Shown: positions 1-6,353, numbered from the stretch's first letter. The stretch: DNA of 11,067 bases from Neisseria shayeganii 871 (GCF_000226875.1 NZ_JH164926.1:672388-683454), one strand, 5' to 3'. The notes: generated from the letters alone by a model not told the origin. Made by a program: numbers and translations.

Positions 1-39
1 CAGCCTGTGGCACTTTGGGTATGTATTGGGACGCAGTAA
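1..39 (+). CDS. Possible 3' end of a gene running in from the left edge
   Basis: Frame 1 is open from the window edge to a TAA at 37-39 and reads QPVALWVCIGTQ. Twelve open codons can easily arise by chance and I do not recognise the tail. The only support is that a long hairpin begins at the stop codon, as expected for a gene end. Sequence to the left of the window would settle it. Confidence 0.25.
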   Translation, partial: QPVALWVCIGTQ

Positions 40-83
40 GCAAACCGCCGCCATTCCCTTAACAGGGCATGGCGGCGCTTGCT
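39..83. terminator. Long imperfect hairpin, possible terminator
   Basis: The arms CGCCGCCAT (46-54) and ATGGCGGCG (69-77) pair perfectly. An inner CCCT/AGGG (56-59, 64-67) closes a TAAC loop, and an outer AGCAA/TTGCT (39-43, 79-83) extends the stem past a small internal loop. In an alternative fold, GCAAACC (40-46) pairs with GGTTTGC (89-95). It contains no DUS and no clear T-run follows on the plus strand, so the terminator role is inferred from its place just after a possible stop codon. Confidence 0.4.
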
Positions 84-117
84 AAGTGGGTTTGCCGAAA
101 CAGATTACAGAAACAAC

Positions 118-155
118 AGGCTACCTGAAAACGCACCACTCGTTTCAGGTAGCCT
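118..155 (-). terminator. Inverted DUS pair, terminator of the MFS gene
   Basis: AGGCTACCTGAAA (118-130) and TTTCAGGTAGCCT (143-155) form a perfect 13-bp stem, with two more pairs after one bulged A. Both arms hold the complete 12-base AG-eikDUS. On the minus strand the hairpin lies 25 bases after the MFS stop codon and is followed by a T-rich stretch (TGTTGTTTCTG). This fits the known use of inverted DUS pairs as terminators in Neisseriaceae. It could also serve a plus-strand gene arriving from the left. Confidence 0.8.
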
Positions 156-180
156 CTACTCCTCATCAGGCGCCTCCACT

Positions 181-1428
181 TTAGCCACCCGCCGTCTGCT
201 GGCGCGCGACTTTCTGCTCCCGAATCGGCAGGTTTAGCAAAGCTGCGGCCGCGGCCAGCGCCATATCGGCATACCACATCCAGCCGTAATCACCGAAGCG
301 GGTAATCGCCCAGCCGCCGAGATAAGCCCCGAAAAAGCCGCCGATTTGGTGCGACAGCAAGGTGAGACCAAACAGAGTGGCCAGATAACGCAAGCCGAAC
401 AACTTGCCCACAATCGCCGCCGTTGGCGGCACGGTGGCCAGCCAAGTCAAGCCCAGCCCGGCGGCAAACAGGTAAAACACGGTATCGGTGCGCGGCATCA
501 TCAAATAGGCCGCCACCAAAGCCGCACGCGAGGCGTACATCCAAAACAGAATGTATTTGCTGCGCCAGCGGCCGACACACCAGCCGGCCAACACGCTGCC
601 CACCACGTTCGCCATGCCGATGATGGCCAGCGACCAAGATGCCACCGCCGGCGGCAGCCCGCACAAGGCCACTTCTGTCGGCAAATGGGTCACCAAAAAC
701 GCAATATGGAAACCGCAGGTGAAAAAACCCAGATGCAGCAGAATATAGCTGCGGTCGCGGAACGCCTGCGCCAGCGCCTGTGTCCAAGTTTGGCCGTCGG
801 CCGCTGCACCGGCGGGCAAGCGTTCGGGCGGCGCGTCGCCGCGGGTGAGGAAGCGCGACACCGGAATCGCCAGCAGGCTGATGCCCGCCAACACATACAT
901 CGCCCCACGCCAGCCCGCCGCCGGCAGCAAAATCAGCCCCTGCACCAGCGGCGCAAACAAAAACTGCCCGAAAGAGCCGCCCGCATTCACGATGCCGGAG
1001 GCCGTGCCGCGCCAATGCGGCGGCACTGTATTCGCCACCTGGCTCATCAGAATCGAAAAACTGCCGGCGCCCGCACCCAAGGCCACCATCACGCCCACCG
1101 TCAGCGTCAGCCCCCAGGTGCCGGGCAGCCAGGGCACCAAAGCACAGCCCAAGGCCAGCAACAGCGTGCCCCACAGCATCACCTGCCAAGCACCGTAACG
1201 GTCGGCCAATGCGCCGGTGAGCGGCTGCGACACCCCCCACATCAGCTGGGTGACCGCCATGGCGAAGCTCACCGCCGAAATACTGAGCGCGGTGTCGCGC
1301 ACCATCGGCTGCACAAACAGCCCCAGCGACATGCGTATGCCCATGGTAATCATCAGCACCGATGCCGCAGCCGCTACCAAGAGCCAAATGCGGCCTTCCA
1401 TTGGCGCATGTCCCACCATATCTTTCAT
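181..1428 (-). CDS. MFS transporter, monocarboxylate-porter-like
   Basis: This is an inner-membrane secondary transporter of the major facilitator superfamily, 415 aa, the usual size for a 12-helix carrier. Hydrophobic helices start near residue 14. The loop 2-3 signature GALADRYG is at residues 72-79, and a polar central loop near residues 195-220 separates two six-helix halves. The phrase MSLGLFVQPM in helix 1 recalls monocarboxylate/oxalate-formate type porters, but the substrate cannot be read from sequence. The start is uncertain. The ATG at 1428 lies 3 bases after the stop of a possible 42-aa ORF and has no clear ribosome site. An internal ATG at 1401 (MEGRIW) has GGTGGGA upstream and gives 406 aa. 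The gene is probably last in a minus-strand run that includes the 224-aa gene, and it ends at the inverted DUS hairpin. Confidence 0.88.
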   Translation of the reverse strand: MKDMVGHAPMEGRIWLLVAAAASVLMITMGIRMSLGLFVQPMVRDTALSISAVSFAMAVTQLMWGVSQPLTGALADRYGAWQVMLWGTLLLALGCALVPWLPGTWGLTLTVGVMVALGAGAGSFSILMSQVANTVPPHWRGTASGIVNAGGSFGQFLFAPLVQGLILLPAAGWRGAMYVLAGISLLAIPVSRFLTRGDAPPERLPAGAAADGQTWTQALAQAFRDRSYILLHLGFFTCGFHIAFLVTHLPTEVALCGLPPAVASWSLAIIGMANVVGSVLAGWCVGRWRSKYILFWMYASRAALVAAYLMMPRTDTVFYLFAAGLGLTWLATVPPTAAIVGKLFGLRYLATLFGLTLLSHQIGGFFGAYLGGWAITRFGDYGWMWYADMALAAAAALLNLPIREQKVARQQTAGG

Positions 1429-1431
1429 ATC

Positions 1432-1560
1432 TTAAAGATGCGCGTACCAGGCGAGATTGTCGCCGCACTCTGGGGCGATTTCCGTGCGCACCGGGTTGTA
1501 TTGGAGGAGAAGTGTATGCTTCAGACGCGCAAGAATGTCGGCAAGCGGCGGCAGGGTCAC
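1432..1560 (-). CDS. Possible 42-aa protein, translationally coupled
   Basis: A GTG at 1560 overlaps the TGA of the upstream 224-aa gene (GTGA) and is preceded by AAGGGAG six bases upstream, a good ribosome site. The frame runs 42 codons to TAA at 1432-1434, three bases before the first ATG of the MFS gene. It would therefore fill the gap between the two larger genes almost exactly. The predicted peptide begins MTLPPLADILARLKHTLLLQ and ends GDNLAWYAHL. It has no signal peptide and one cysteine. I do not recognise it. It may be a real coupled small protein, a decayed C-terminal segment of a once longer neighbour, or chance. The start signal and tight fit favour translation, but conservation is unknown. 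Confidence 0.45.
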   Translation of the reverse strand: MTLPPLADILARLKHTLLLQYNPVRTEIAPECGDNLAWYAHL

Positions 1561-2231
1561 GGTGTGCTCCCTTGGATTTTGCGCAGCGGGTCGCCGCCGT
1601 GAGCGCCCCAATAGGCGACATAGTCGGGCGCATCGCGCAGCAGCCAGTAGCGCAGGCATTCTTCGGCTTCCTTGGCTTTTCCGCTGTCCACGGCATCAAA
1701 ATAGCCCTCGCGAAACTCTTGGGCTTGCGCGCGTTTTTCCGCGTTGTAGCGCCGTGCGGCGGCAGCGTTTGCATCACTGCTCATGCGTACCCAGAACGGC
1801 AAGGCCTGTTGCACGAGGGCGGCTTCAAAATCGTCCATCACCGCATCAAGGTTGCCGCCCTCGGCCGCCACACGCCAGAGGCTCATATCCTTTTTGCGCC
1901 CGCCGCCGGTCTGGCTTGGCGCGCCATCGCATTGCACGCTCATCAGATATTGCGTGCCCCAATAAGGCTCTCGCACCTGCAAATAGCGCTCGACGATGGC
2001 CTGCTCATCGGCATCGAAATGGTAAATGCCCGCCACGCAATCAAAGGCGCTATCGGCGCTTGGCCGCCCGATGTGTTGCAAATGCGCATTCAGTGCGCGA
2101 CTGGCGGCATACCACACCTGTCCGTCAGCGAGACGGTAATAGCTGCGGCCGATATGGTGCTGAAAGCCCTGCGCCTGCAAATGCGACCACAGGCGCTTGT
2201 GTAGGATGGCGAAAATTTTACGGCTCATCAT
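1557..2231 (-). CDS. Hypothetical 224-aa protein, possibly DUF4304-like
   Basis: This is a soluble protein with no signal peptide or membrane helix. The start is well supported: AGGAG lies six bases before the first of two tandem ATGs (2231 and 2228). The N-terminal part (residues 1-70) combines an opening helix (IFAILHKRLWSHLQAQGF) with a short YYRLADGQVWY strand pair. This resembles the layout of DUF4304-type proteins, but that is an impression rather than a match I can prove. The C-terminal third (about 150-215) is alanine- and glutamate-rich and probably helical, ending in an aromatic WLLRDAPDYVAYWG segment. The function is unknown. The gene lies 105 bases after plsY with no evident terminator between, and overlaps the start of a possible 42-aa ORF by GTGA. 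Confidence 0.8.
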   Translation of the reverse strand: MMSRKIFAILHKRLWSHLQAQGFQHHIGRSYYRLADGQVWYAASRALNAHLQHIGRPSADSAFDCVAGIYHFDADEQAIVERYLQVREPYWGTQYLMSVQCDGAPSQTGGGRKKDMSLWRVAAEGGNLDAVMDDFEAALVQQALPFWVRMSSDANAAAARRYNAEKRAQAQEFREGYFDAVDSGKAKEAEECLRYWLLRDAPDYVAYWGAHGGDPLRKIQGSTP

Positions 2232-2336
2232 GATTTTCTCCTGATCACTATTCTTCTTGTTTTTCTTCCCGCCCCAAGCTCCCTCATATACGCCGTGATG
2301 TGTTTGTGCGATGTAAAAATAATAAAGGCATGGTTT

Positions 2337-2960
2337 CTATTCCGCTTTTTCCCCGATTTTTCCTTCTCGGCCGCTCAACAAATTGCGGATATTGCTGTGG
2401 TGGCGCACCAGCACCAACACGGCAATGATGACCACGGCCCACACCCACGAGGACTTGTCCACCAGCCAATAGGCCGCCAGCGGGCTGATGGCGGTGGCCG
2501 CCAACGCGGCCAAGGAAGAAATCTTCAAGCCGAAAGCCAATATCAACCACACCGCGGCACAAATCAGCGCCACCGGCCAACACAGCGCCAACAACACGCC
2601 CAGGGCGGTGGCCACGCCTTTGCCGCCTTTGAAACCGAAAAACACCGGCCACATATGGCCCACCAGAGCCGCCACCGCCACCGCGGCAATGCCGGCATCG
2701 CTCAATCCCGCCGCATCTTGCAGCCAACGTGCCAGCAGCACCGCCACCAGGCCTTTGAGTGCATCGCCCAACAGCGTGAGCGCCGCTGCCTTTTTGCGGC
2801 CGCTGCGCAGCACATTGGTGGCGCCCGGATTGCCCGAGCCGTAGGTGCGCGGATCGTCCATACCGTAATATTTCGACACCAGCACCGCAAACGAAAGCGA
2901 ACCCAACAAATAGGCCGCCGCCACGGCCACCCAATCGGCCGCAGAAAATAAATCCAACAT
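2337..2960 (-). CDS. plsY: Acyl-phosphate:glycerol-3-phosphate acyltransferase PlsY
   Basis: PlsY is the inner-membrane enzyme that transfers an acyl chain from acyl-phosphate to sn-glycerol-3-phosphate, giving lysophosphatidic acid, the first step of phospholipid synthesis. The three family motifs are present: GSGNPGATN (residues 41-49), DALKG (66-70) and GHMWPVFFGFKGGKGVAT (101-118). About five hydrophobic helices lie between and after them. Starting at the ATG at 2960 gives 207 aa, the normal family length. In-frame ATGs at 2978 and 3011 would add 6 or 17 residues, and the longest would overlap the folB leader. No start has a strong ribosome site, so the choice rests on family length. The gene is divergent from folB, with its likely promoter in the shared 54-base gap. 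Confidence 0.96.
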   Translation of the reverse strand: MLDLFSAADWVAVAAAYLLGSLSFAVLVSKYYGMDDPRTYGSGNPGATNVLRSGRKKAAALTLLGDALKGLVAVLLARWLQDAAGLSDAGIAAVAVAALVGHMWPVFFGFKGGKGVATALGVLLALCWPVALICAAVWLILAFGLKISSLAALAATAISPLAAYWLVDKSSWVWAVVIIAVLVLVRHHSNIRNLLSGREGKIGEKAE

Positions 2961-2976
2961 AGCGCTATTACTTTGC

Positions 2977-3000
2977 ATAAAATGGGAAGCGGATTCTATC
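2977..3000 (-). promoter_or_regulatory. Likely plsY promoter (extended -10)
   Basis: Read on the minus strand, TGATAGAAT is an extended -10 element: TG, one base, then TAGAAT with five of six consensus bases, the hexamer lying at 2993-2998. Initiation near 2986 would leave a leader of about 25 bases before the plsY ATG. No good -35 is visible, as is usual with extended -10 promoters. On the plus strand, TAAAAT (2978-2983) could serve folB from the same gap, but this is weaker. Confidence 0.4.
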
Positions 3001-3014
3001 ACGAGGGCCAAGCC

Positions 3015-3380
3015 ATGAACGACACCGTTTTCCTACACGGTTTGAAAGTAGATACCCTGATCGGCGTGTACGACTGGGAGCGTACCCGCCCCCAAACCAT
3101 CCTGTTCGACATCGACATCCATACCGACCTCTCCGCCGCCGGCGCCAGCGACGAAGTGGACGACACCGTGCATTACGGCGAAGTGGCCGACACCGTGCGC
3201 GCCGGCGTCAAAGCGCAACAGTTCTTCCTGCTCGAAGCCTTGGCCGAATATGTAGCCACGCTGATTTTGAACAATTTCCGCTGCGAACGCGTGCGCCTGC
3301 GCGTGGTCAAACCGGGCATCTTGCCCGATGTTCGCGAAGTGGGTATTTCGATTGAACGCCGACGCGGTGCCCAGAGCTAA
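3015..3380 (+). CDS. folB: Dihydroneopterin aldolase FolB
   Basis: FolB converts 7,8-dihydroneopterin to 6-hydroxymethyl-7,8-dihydropterin and glycolaldehyde in cytosolic folate synthesis. The 121-aa product matches the normal length (about 120). Active-site residues sit at the expected positions: Glu22 (YDWE), Tyr54 (HYGEV), Glu74 (LLEALAEY) and Lys99 in VVKPG. The ATG at 3015 is chosen because GAGG lies just upstream and the protein begins in register with known FolB proteins. An in-frame ATG at 2973 would add 14 unrelated residues and run through the promoter region. It is divergent from plsY, as a single-gene unit. Its downstream terminator region has been split by a small inserted element. 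Confidence 0.96.
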   Translation: MNDTVFLHGLKVDTLIGVYDWERTRPQTILFDIDIHTDLSAAGASDEVDDTVHYGEVADTVRAGVKAQQFFLLEALAEYVATLILNNFRCERVRLRVVKPGILPDVREVGISIERRRGAQS

Positions 3381-3403
3381 ACACCTAAAACGACCCTAAA
3401 AAT

Positions 3404-3598
3404 CAGGCTGAGACCTTTGCAAAACCTCCAGATGTGGATGCAGTTCAAGGCGTAGCCGCGCAGCGAACGTGAACGCCAGGAATCCCTGTGGGACAGACAT
3501 ATCATCTAGATAGGCAAGTGAGCGAGCAGTACCCATAGGGCATAAACGCACAACGCAGAAATGCGCCGCAGATGGGGGTGTTGCAAAGGTCTCAGGCT
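3404..3598. mobile_element. MITE-like element with IS5/IS1106-type ends
   Basis: A segment of 184-188 bp begins CTGAGACCTTTGCAA (3408-3422) and ends with its exact complement TTGCAAAGGTCTCAG (3581-3595). The similarity of the ends continues imperfectly for about 15 more bases. GAGACCTTTGCAAA is the type of terminus I know from IS1106-like (IS5 family) elements of Neisseria. Inside, CCCTGTGGG (3485-3493) can pair with CCCATAGGG (3532-3540), and there is no credible gene. If the ends are taken as GAGACC...GGTCTC (3410-3593), CAGGCT flanks both sides (3404-3409 and 3593-3598, the first C being ambiguous). That implies a target duplication of about 5 bp made inside a DUS. It is non-autonomous, needing a transposase from elsewhere. 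Confidence 0.7.
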
Positions 3599-3650
3599 AC
3601 CTGAAAACCACCTGCGCAGAAATGCGCGTGATTGGTTTTCAGGTAGCCTG
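3593..3650. terminator. Inverted DUS pair between convergent genes
   Basis: CAGGCTACCTGAAAACCA (3593-3610) and TGGTTTTCAGGTAGCCTG (3633-3650) form a perfect 18-bp stem, each arm carrying a full AG-eikDUS (3594-3605 and 3638-3649). A small GCGC/GCGC stem can form in the loop. It lies 12 bases after the CNP1-like stop codon on the minus strand and faces folB on the other side, so it probably ends transcription in both directions. It lacks a clear T-run on either side, and the inserted element abuts its left arm. Confidence 0.72.
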
Positions 3651-3662
3651 ATGGGCAGGGGT

Positions 3663-4193
3663 TTAAGAGCGTTTGCCGAAGCGGTGCAAAAGCTGCTCGG
3701 CCTCTTCGGCACTGCGCGGGATGCCGTCTTCGCACAAGATGCGCATCAGGCGGCCGCGCACGGGGTCGGCAGTGGTGCGGTAGTTGTCATAAAGCCGCCA
3801 TTGCGTGTTGCGCGGGGCAATCCAGCGGCGGTTGCTGTTGTCGCCAAAGGCAAACGGGCGCTGATGCAGGTCATGGCAGCGGATGCCTTCGTAAGTGTAG
3901 TTCGGCTGGCCGCCCGGCGAACGGATGGCCAGCACATAACGCAAGCTGCCGTCGGCGGCTTTTTCCAAAGGCAGCAGCACTTCGGCCTGATTGGCATAGG
4001 TTGGGTTCACATATAATTGAAACCAGTTGCCGCGCCCGGCCTCGGGATAGTCGGGCAGGGTAACCGCCGCTTCGTTCCAAGCCCGCTCGTTTTCGAATTG
4101 GTGGCCGTAACGCTCGGTAAACGGCATATAGTCTTCGGCGGCAGCGGGCAGCGCAGCCAGCAGCGCCAGCATCACAATCAGTTTTCTGTTCAC
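3663..4193 (-). CDS. CNP1-like secreted protein
   Basis: This 176-aa exported protein begins with a signal peptide (Lys4 then a leucine/alanine core, likely cut after AAA at residue 19). The mature part resembles the CNP1-like family of uncharacterised beta-proteobacterial proteins, with a WNE opening, the aromatic phrase NWFQLYV (56-62) and a central VLAIRSPGG strand. Only two cysteines remain after processing (Cys106 and Cys154), so one periplasmic disulfide is likely. The start is GTG at 4193, with GAGG eight bases upstream. That ribosome site overlaps the stop codon of the paralogue remnant, which suggests the gene was once translated in tandem with the lost upstream gene. The molecular function is unknown. 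Confidence 0.8.
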   Translation of the reverse strand: MNRKLIVMLALLAALPAAAEDYMPFTERYGHQFENERAWNEAAVTLPDYPEAGRGNWFQLYVNPTYANQAEVLLPLEKAADGSLRYVLAIRSPGGQPNYTYEGIRCHDLHQRPFAFGDNSNRRWIAPRNTQWRLYDNYRTTADPVRGRLMRILCEDGIPRSAEEAEQLLHRFGKRS

Positions 4194-4203
4194 AGGATTA
4201 TCC

Positions 4204-4294
4204 TCAAGGCTGGTAGCGTTTCAAAATTTCATTCACACGGCAGCGGCCAAGGGCAGGCAGAGTACGGCCGGAAGTAGGTATGTTTTAAGCCCAT
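4204..4294 (-). pseudogene. Collapsed paralogue of the four-Cys secreted protein
   Basis: The plus-strand stretch 4241-4332 aligns with 4681-4773, the signal-peptide region and upstream flank of the neighbouring four-Cys gene. By hand I count 13 mismatches and one single-base gap over 93 columns, about 85% identity. The gap shifts the leader frame shortly after the ATG at 4294, so it reads into an early TGA. Past the leader, the minus strand reads NEILKRYQP and a stop (ending at 4204), resembling DDMLKRYQSQ from the end of the intact gene. What remains is therefore a start and an end with the middle deleted. Its DUS (4316-4327) is intact. Confidence 0.7.
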
Positions 4295-4315
4295 TACAGC
4301 AACTATCGATGCGGT

Positions 4316-4327
4316 TTCAGGTAGCCT
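4316..4327 (-). repeat. Single AG-eikDUS
   Basis: A perfect TTCAGGTAGCCT lies between the four-Cys gene and the paralogue remnant. It is part of the duplicated segment. The matching site upstream of the intact gene (4757-4768) has one changed base, TTCAGCTAGCCT. It has no inverted partner and so probably serves DNA uptake only. Confidence 0.85.
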
Positions 4328-4348
4328 CAAATAGCCGGCCCGCTGCTG

Positions 4349-4735
4349 TTACGGACGGCCTTGGGTTTGGCTTTGATAGCGCTTCAGCATATCGTCCAAG
4401 GTGCGGTCGATGTTGCTGCATTGGCGGCGCACAGCGTTTTCATCAATGCCGCGGCTCTGCTGCCGCTCAATATAGGTGCTCAAATCATGTTGCAGCCGTT
4501 TTTGTGCCGACTCATCCAGCTGCCGGTCGCAGATTTCGATCTGTTTGCCCATTTGTTCGGCCACATTTTCCAGCACCGCATCCGACGGCAGGCTTTTTTC
4601 ATCGCACACTTGGATAAAAGCCATCAGCTGCCACGTGTCTTGCACCAGCCTCAGGCATTGCGGGTAAACGCCCTGCCCGGCAGCGGCCAAAGGCAGGCAG
4701 AGTACGGCCGGCAACAGGTATGTTTTCAAATCCAT
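4349..4735 (-). CDS. Small secreted four-cysteine protein, unknown function
   Basis: I do not recognise this 128-aa protein. It has a signal peptide (MDLKTYLLPAVLCLPLAAA, likely cut near residue 19-21). The mature part of about 108 residues is mostly predicted helix and polar, with cysteines at 27, 44, 69 and 106. Four cysteines in an exported protein suggest two disulfides in the periplasm. The ATG at 4735 is preferred to an in-frame ATG at 4771, because the longer form would put RLAETISRVTV before the signal peptide and the homologous remnant is conserved from the 4735-equivalent ATG. The gene follows the phzF-like gene by 45 bases and is followed by its own decayed paralogue and the CNP1-like gene, so these may form one transcript. 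Confidence 0.72.
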   Translation of the reverse strand: MDLKTYLLPAVLCLPLAAAGQGVYPQCLRLVQDTWQLMAFIQVCDEKSLPSDAVLENVAEQMGKQIEICDRQLDESAQKRLQHDLSTYIERQQSRGIDENAVRRQCSNIDRTLDDMLKRYQSQTQGRP

Positions 4736-4780
4736 CACAGTCACTCTCGATATGGTTTCAGCTAGCCTCAAATCTTTGCG

Positions 4781-5611
4781 TTACGCACCCAAAGGCGGGG
4801 ACGATGCGGGCAGATCTATCCTGCCTTCCAGATAAACCACGCAGCGGCCTGTAATATACACGGCATCATCGGTAACACGGCAATGCAGGCGGCCGCCACG
4901 TGCCGAGGCCTGATAGGCGGTCAGTTCGGTTTTGCCCAATCGGTGCGCCCAAAACGGCGCCAGTCCGGCGTGAATCGAGCCGGTCACGGCATCCTCGCTG
5001 CCGCCGTTGGCCGGCCAAAAATAGCGTGAAACAAAATCATGCCCGCTATCCGGCTCGGCCGCCGCCGTCACCACCACATCGTAAGGGGCGAGCTGCTTCA
5101 GGATGTGGTCATCGGCGCGCACATTCAACACATCAGCGGCATGCGGATAGACAACAAAATAGGCTTGCGGGCTGCGCAACACTTCGCGGGGCGCAATGCT
5201 CAAGCCCTTGCCCAGCGCTTCCGGAACGGAATCCACCGCTTCGGCAAGGCGCGGAGGGAAGCGCATCTGCAAACCGTCGGCATGGCGCGTCACCGCCAAT
5301 TCGCCCACCGCCTCGGCGTGAAAATACAGCGTTTCCGCCTGCGGATGGTCGTCAAACAATGCCCAAGCCGCCGCCAGAGTGGCATGGCCGCAAAAGTCGA
5401 TTTCCGTTAACGGCGAAAACCATCGGATGCGGTAATGCCATGCTTCGCCTTCGGCAACGACAAAGGCGGTTTCCGCCAGATTGTTTTCCGCCGCCACCGC
5501 CTGCATCAACGTTTCAGGTAGCCAATGCGGCAATATCATCACCGCAGCCTGGTTGCCGCCAAACAAAGTGTCGGTAAAGGCATCGATGATGCGGATGGGG
5601 TAATGCGGCAT
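4781..5611 (-). CDS. PhzF family isomerase-like protein
   Basis: This 276-aa protein has the two-domain fold of the PhzF / diaminopimelate-epimerase superfamily. The catalytic glutamate lies in NNLAET (Glu47), the N-terminal signature FCGHAT is at residues 73-78 (His76), and GSEDAVTGS at 204-212 supplies the acidic residue Asp207 and the anion-binding turn. PhzF isomerises dihydro-3-hydroxyanthranilate in phenazine producers. Most bacterial members, such as E. coli YddE, stand alone with unknown substrates, and no phenazine genes are visible here, so that pathway should not be assumed. Residues 28-34 are encoded across a one-mismatch DUS (5513-5524, reading WLPET). The start ATG at 5611 has only a modest AGAG upstream. 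It is probably cytosolic. Confidence 0.9.
   Translation of the reverse strand: MPHYPIRIIDAFTDTLFGGNQAAVMILPHWLPETLMQAVAAENNLAETAFVVAEGEAWHYRIRWFSPLTEIDFCGHATLAAAWALFDDHPQAETLYFHAEAVGELAVTRHADGLQMRFPPRLAEAVDSVPEALGKGLSIAPREVLRSPQAYFVVYPHAADVLNVRADDHILKQLAPYDVVVTAAAEPDSGHDFVSRYFWPANGGSEDAVTGSIHAGLAPFWAHRLGKTELTAYQASARGGRLHCRVTDDAVYITGRCVVYLEGRIDLPASSPPLGA
5513..5524 (-). repeat. One-mismatch DUS inside the phzF-like gene
   Basis: TGGCTACCTGAA on the minus strand matches AG-eikDUS at 11 of 12 bases. It is read in frame as W-L-P-E within the N-terminal domain. The mismatch is the outermost base, so the site may still be recognised for uptake. Confidence 0.55.
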
Positions 5612-5648
5612 CGGCTCTGTCTTAATTGTCGATTGAATATTGATGACT

Positions 5649-5685
5649 CAGGCAGCCTTTTTTTAATAGGCGCAAAGGCTACCTG
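5649..5685 (-). terminator. Terminator hairpin after adk
   Basis: CAGGCAGCCTTT (5649-5660) and AAAGGCTACCTG (5674-5685) form a 12-bp stem with one G-U pair, 21 bases after the adk stop codon on the minus strand. The right arm belongs to a perfect AG-eikDUS (5676-5687). The left arm reads AGGCTGCCTGA on the minus strand, which is one dialect base away and matches the AG-simDUS core. No T-run follows the stem. Confidence 0.65.
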
Positions 5686-5705
5686 AAAGCTTGTCTAGGC
5701 AAACA

Positions 5706-6353
5706 TTATTGGCCCAAGGCACCCAATACTTCGGCTTTCACCGTTTCTACCGGACGGGTGCCGTCCACCTTGATGTATTTGGGCGCGTTGCTGCCGCTTA
5801 AGCCACTATAAAAGCCGATCAGGACGGCGGTTTGTTCATGATAAACCGCCAAACGGTTTTTCACGGTTTCCTCTTTGTCGTCATCGCGCTGCACCAAGTC
5901 TTCGCCGGTTACGTCGTCTTTGCCTTCGGTTTTCGGCGGGTTGAATTTGGTGTGGTAGGTACGGCCGGAAGCCAAGTGCACGCGGCGGCCGCTCATGCGC
6001 TCCAAAATCACACTGTCGGGCACGTCGATTTCCACCACGGCATCCAAATCCACGCCGGCTTCGCGCATGGCTTCGGCCTGTGCCAGCGTGCGCGGAAAGC
6101 CGTCGAACAAAAAGCCGTTTTTGCAGTCGTCTTGCGCAATGCGCTCTTTCACCATACCGATGATGATGTCGTCGCGCACCAAACCGCCTTCGTCCATGAT
6201 TTTCTTGGCTTCCAAGCCCAGCGGGGTGCCGGCTTTGATGGCGGCGCGCAACATGTCGCCGGTGGAGATTTGCGGAATATTGAAGGCGGCGGTAATGAAT
6301 TGCGCCTGAGTGCCTTTGCCTGCGCCGGGCGCGCCGAGTAACAATACTTTCAT
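5706..6353 (-). CDS. adk: Adenylate kinase
   Basis: Adk reversibly converts ATP and AMP to two ADP in the cytosol and sets cellular adenylate balance. The 215-aa product is a long-form bacterial enzyme with all signatures: the P-loop GAPGAGKGT (residues 7-15), the AMP-binding STGDMLR (30-36, Arg36) and GFLFDGFPRT (80-89, Arg88). A LID segment (about 121-160) holds GRRVH, YHTKFNPPK and GKDDVTGEDL. The LID has no zinc-binding cysteines, as in other Gram-negative enzymes. The ATG at 6353 is preceded by AGGAAAT at good spacing. A longer reading upstream (to 6614) runs antisense through phaR and is not real. adk lies downstream of phaR in the same direction, separated by a DUS hairpin, and ends at its own hairpin. 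Confidence 0.98.
   Translation of the reverse strand: MKVLLLGAPGAGKGTQAQFITAAFNIPQISTGDMLRAAIKAGTPLGLEAKKIMDEGGLVRDDIIIGMVKERIAQDDCKNGFLFDGFPRTLAQAEAMREAGVDLDAVVEIDVPDSVILERMSGRRVHLASGRTYHTKFNPPKTEGKDDVTGEDLVQRDDDKEETVKNRLAVYHEQTAVLIGFYSGLSGSNAPKYIKVDGTRPVETVKAEVLGALGQ

Noticed and set aside
290..1777. Long open frames overlapping the MFS gene (minus 290-1777, plus 346-1602)
   Set aside because: Their composition is Arg/His/Gln- or Gly/Ala-rich without domains, and they overlap a clear transporter. They are high-GC shadow frames.
3408..3595. Correia (NEMIS) repeat
   Set aside because: The ends are CTGAGACCTTTGCAA, not the TATAGTGGATTAAC-type ends of Correia elements.
4781..5611. Phenazine biosynthesis locus suggested by the PhzF family call
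   Set aside because: PhzF-like proteins are widespread stand-alone isomerases and no other phenazine genes are present.
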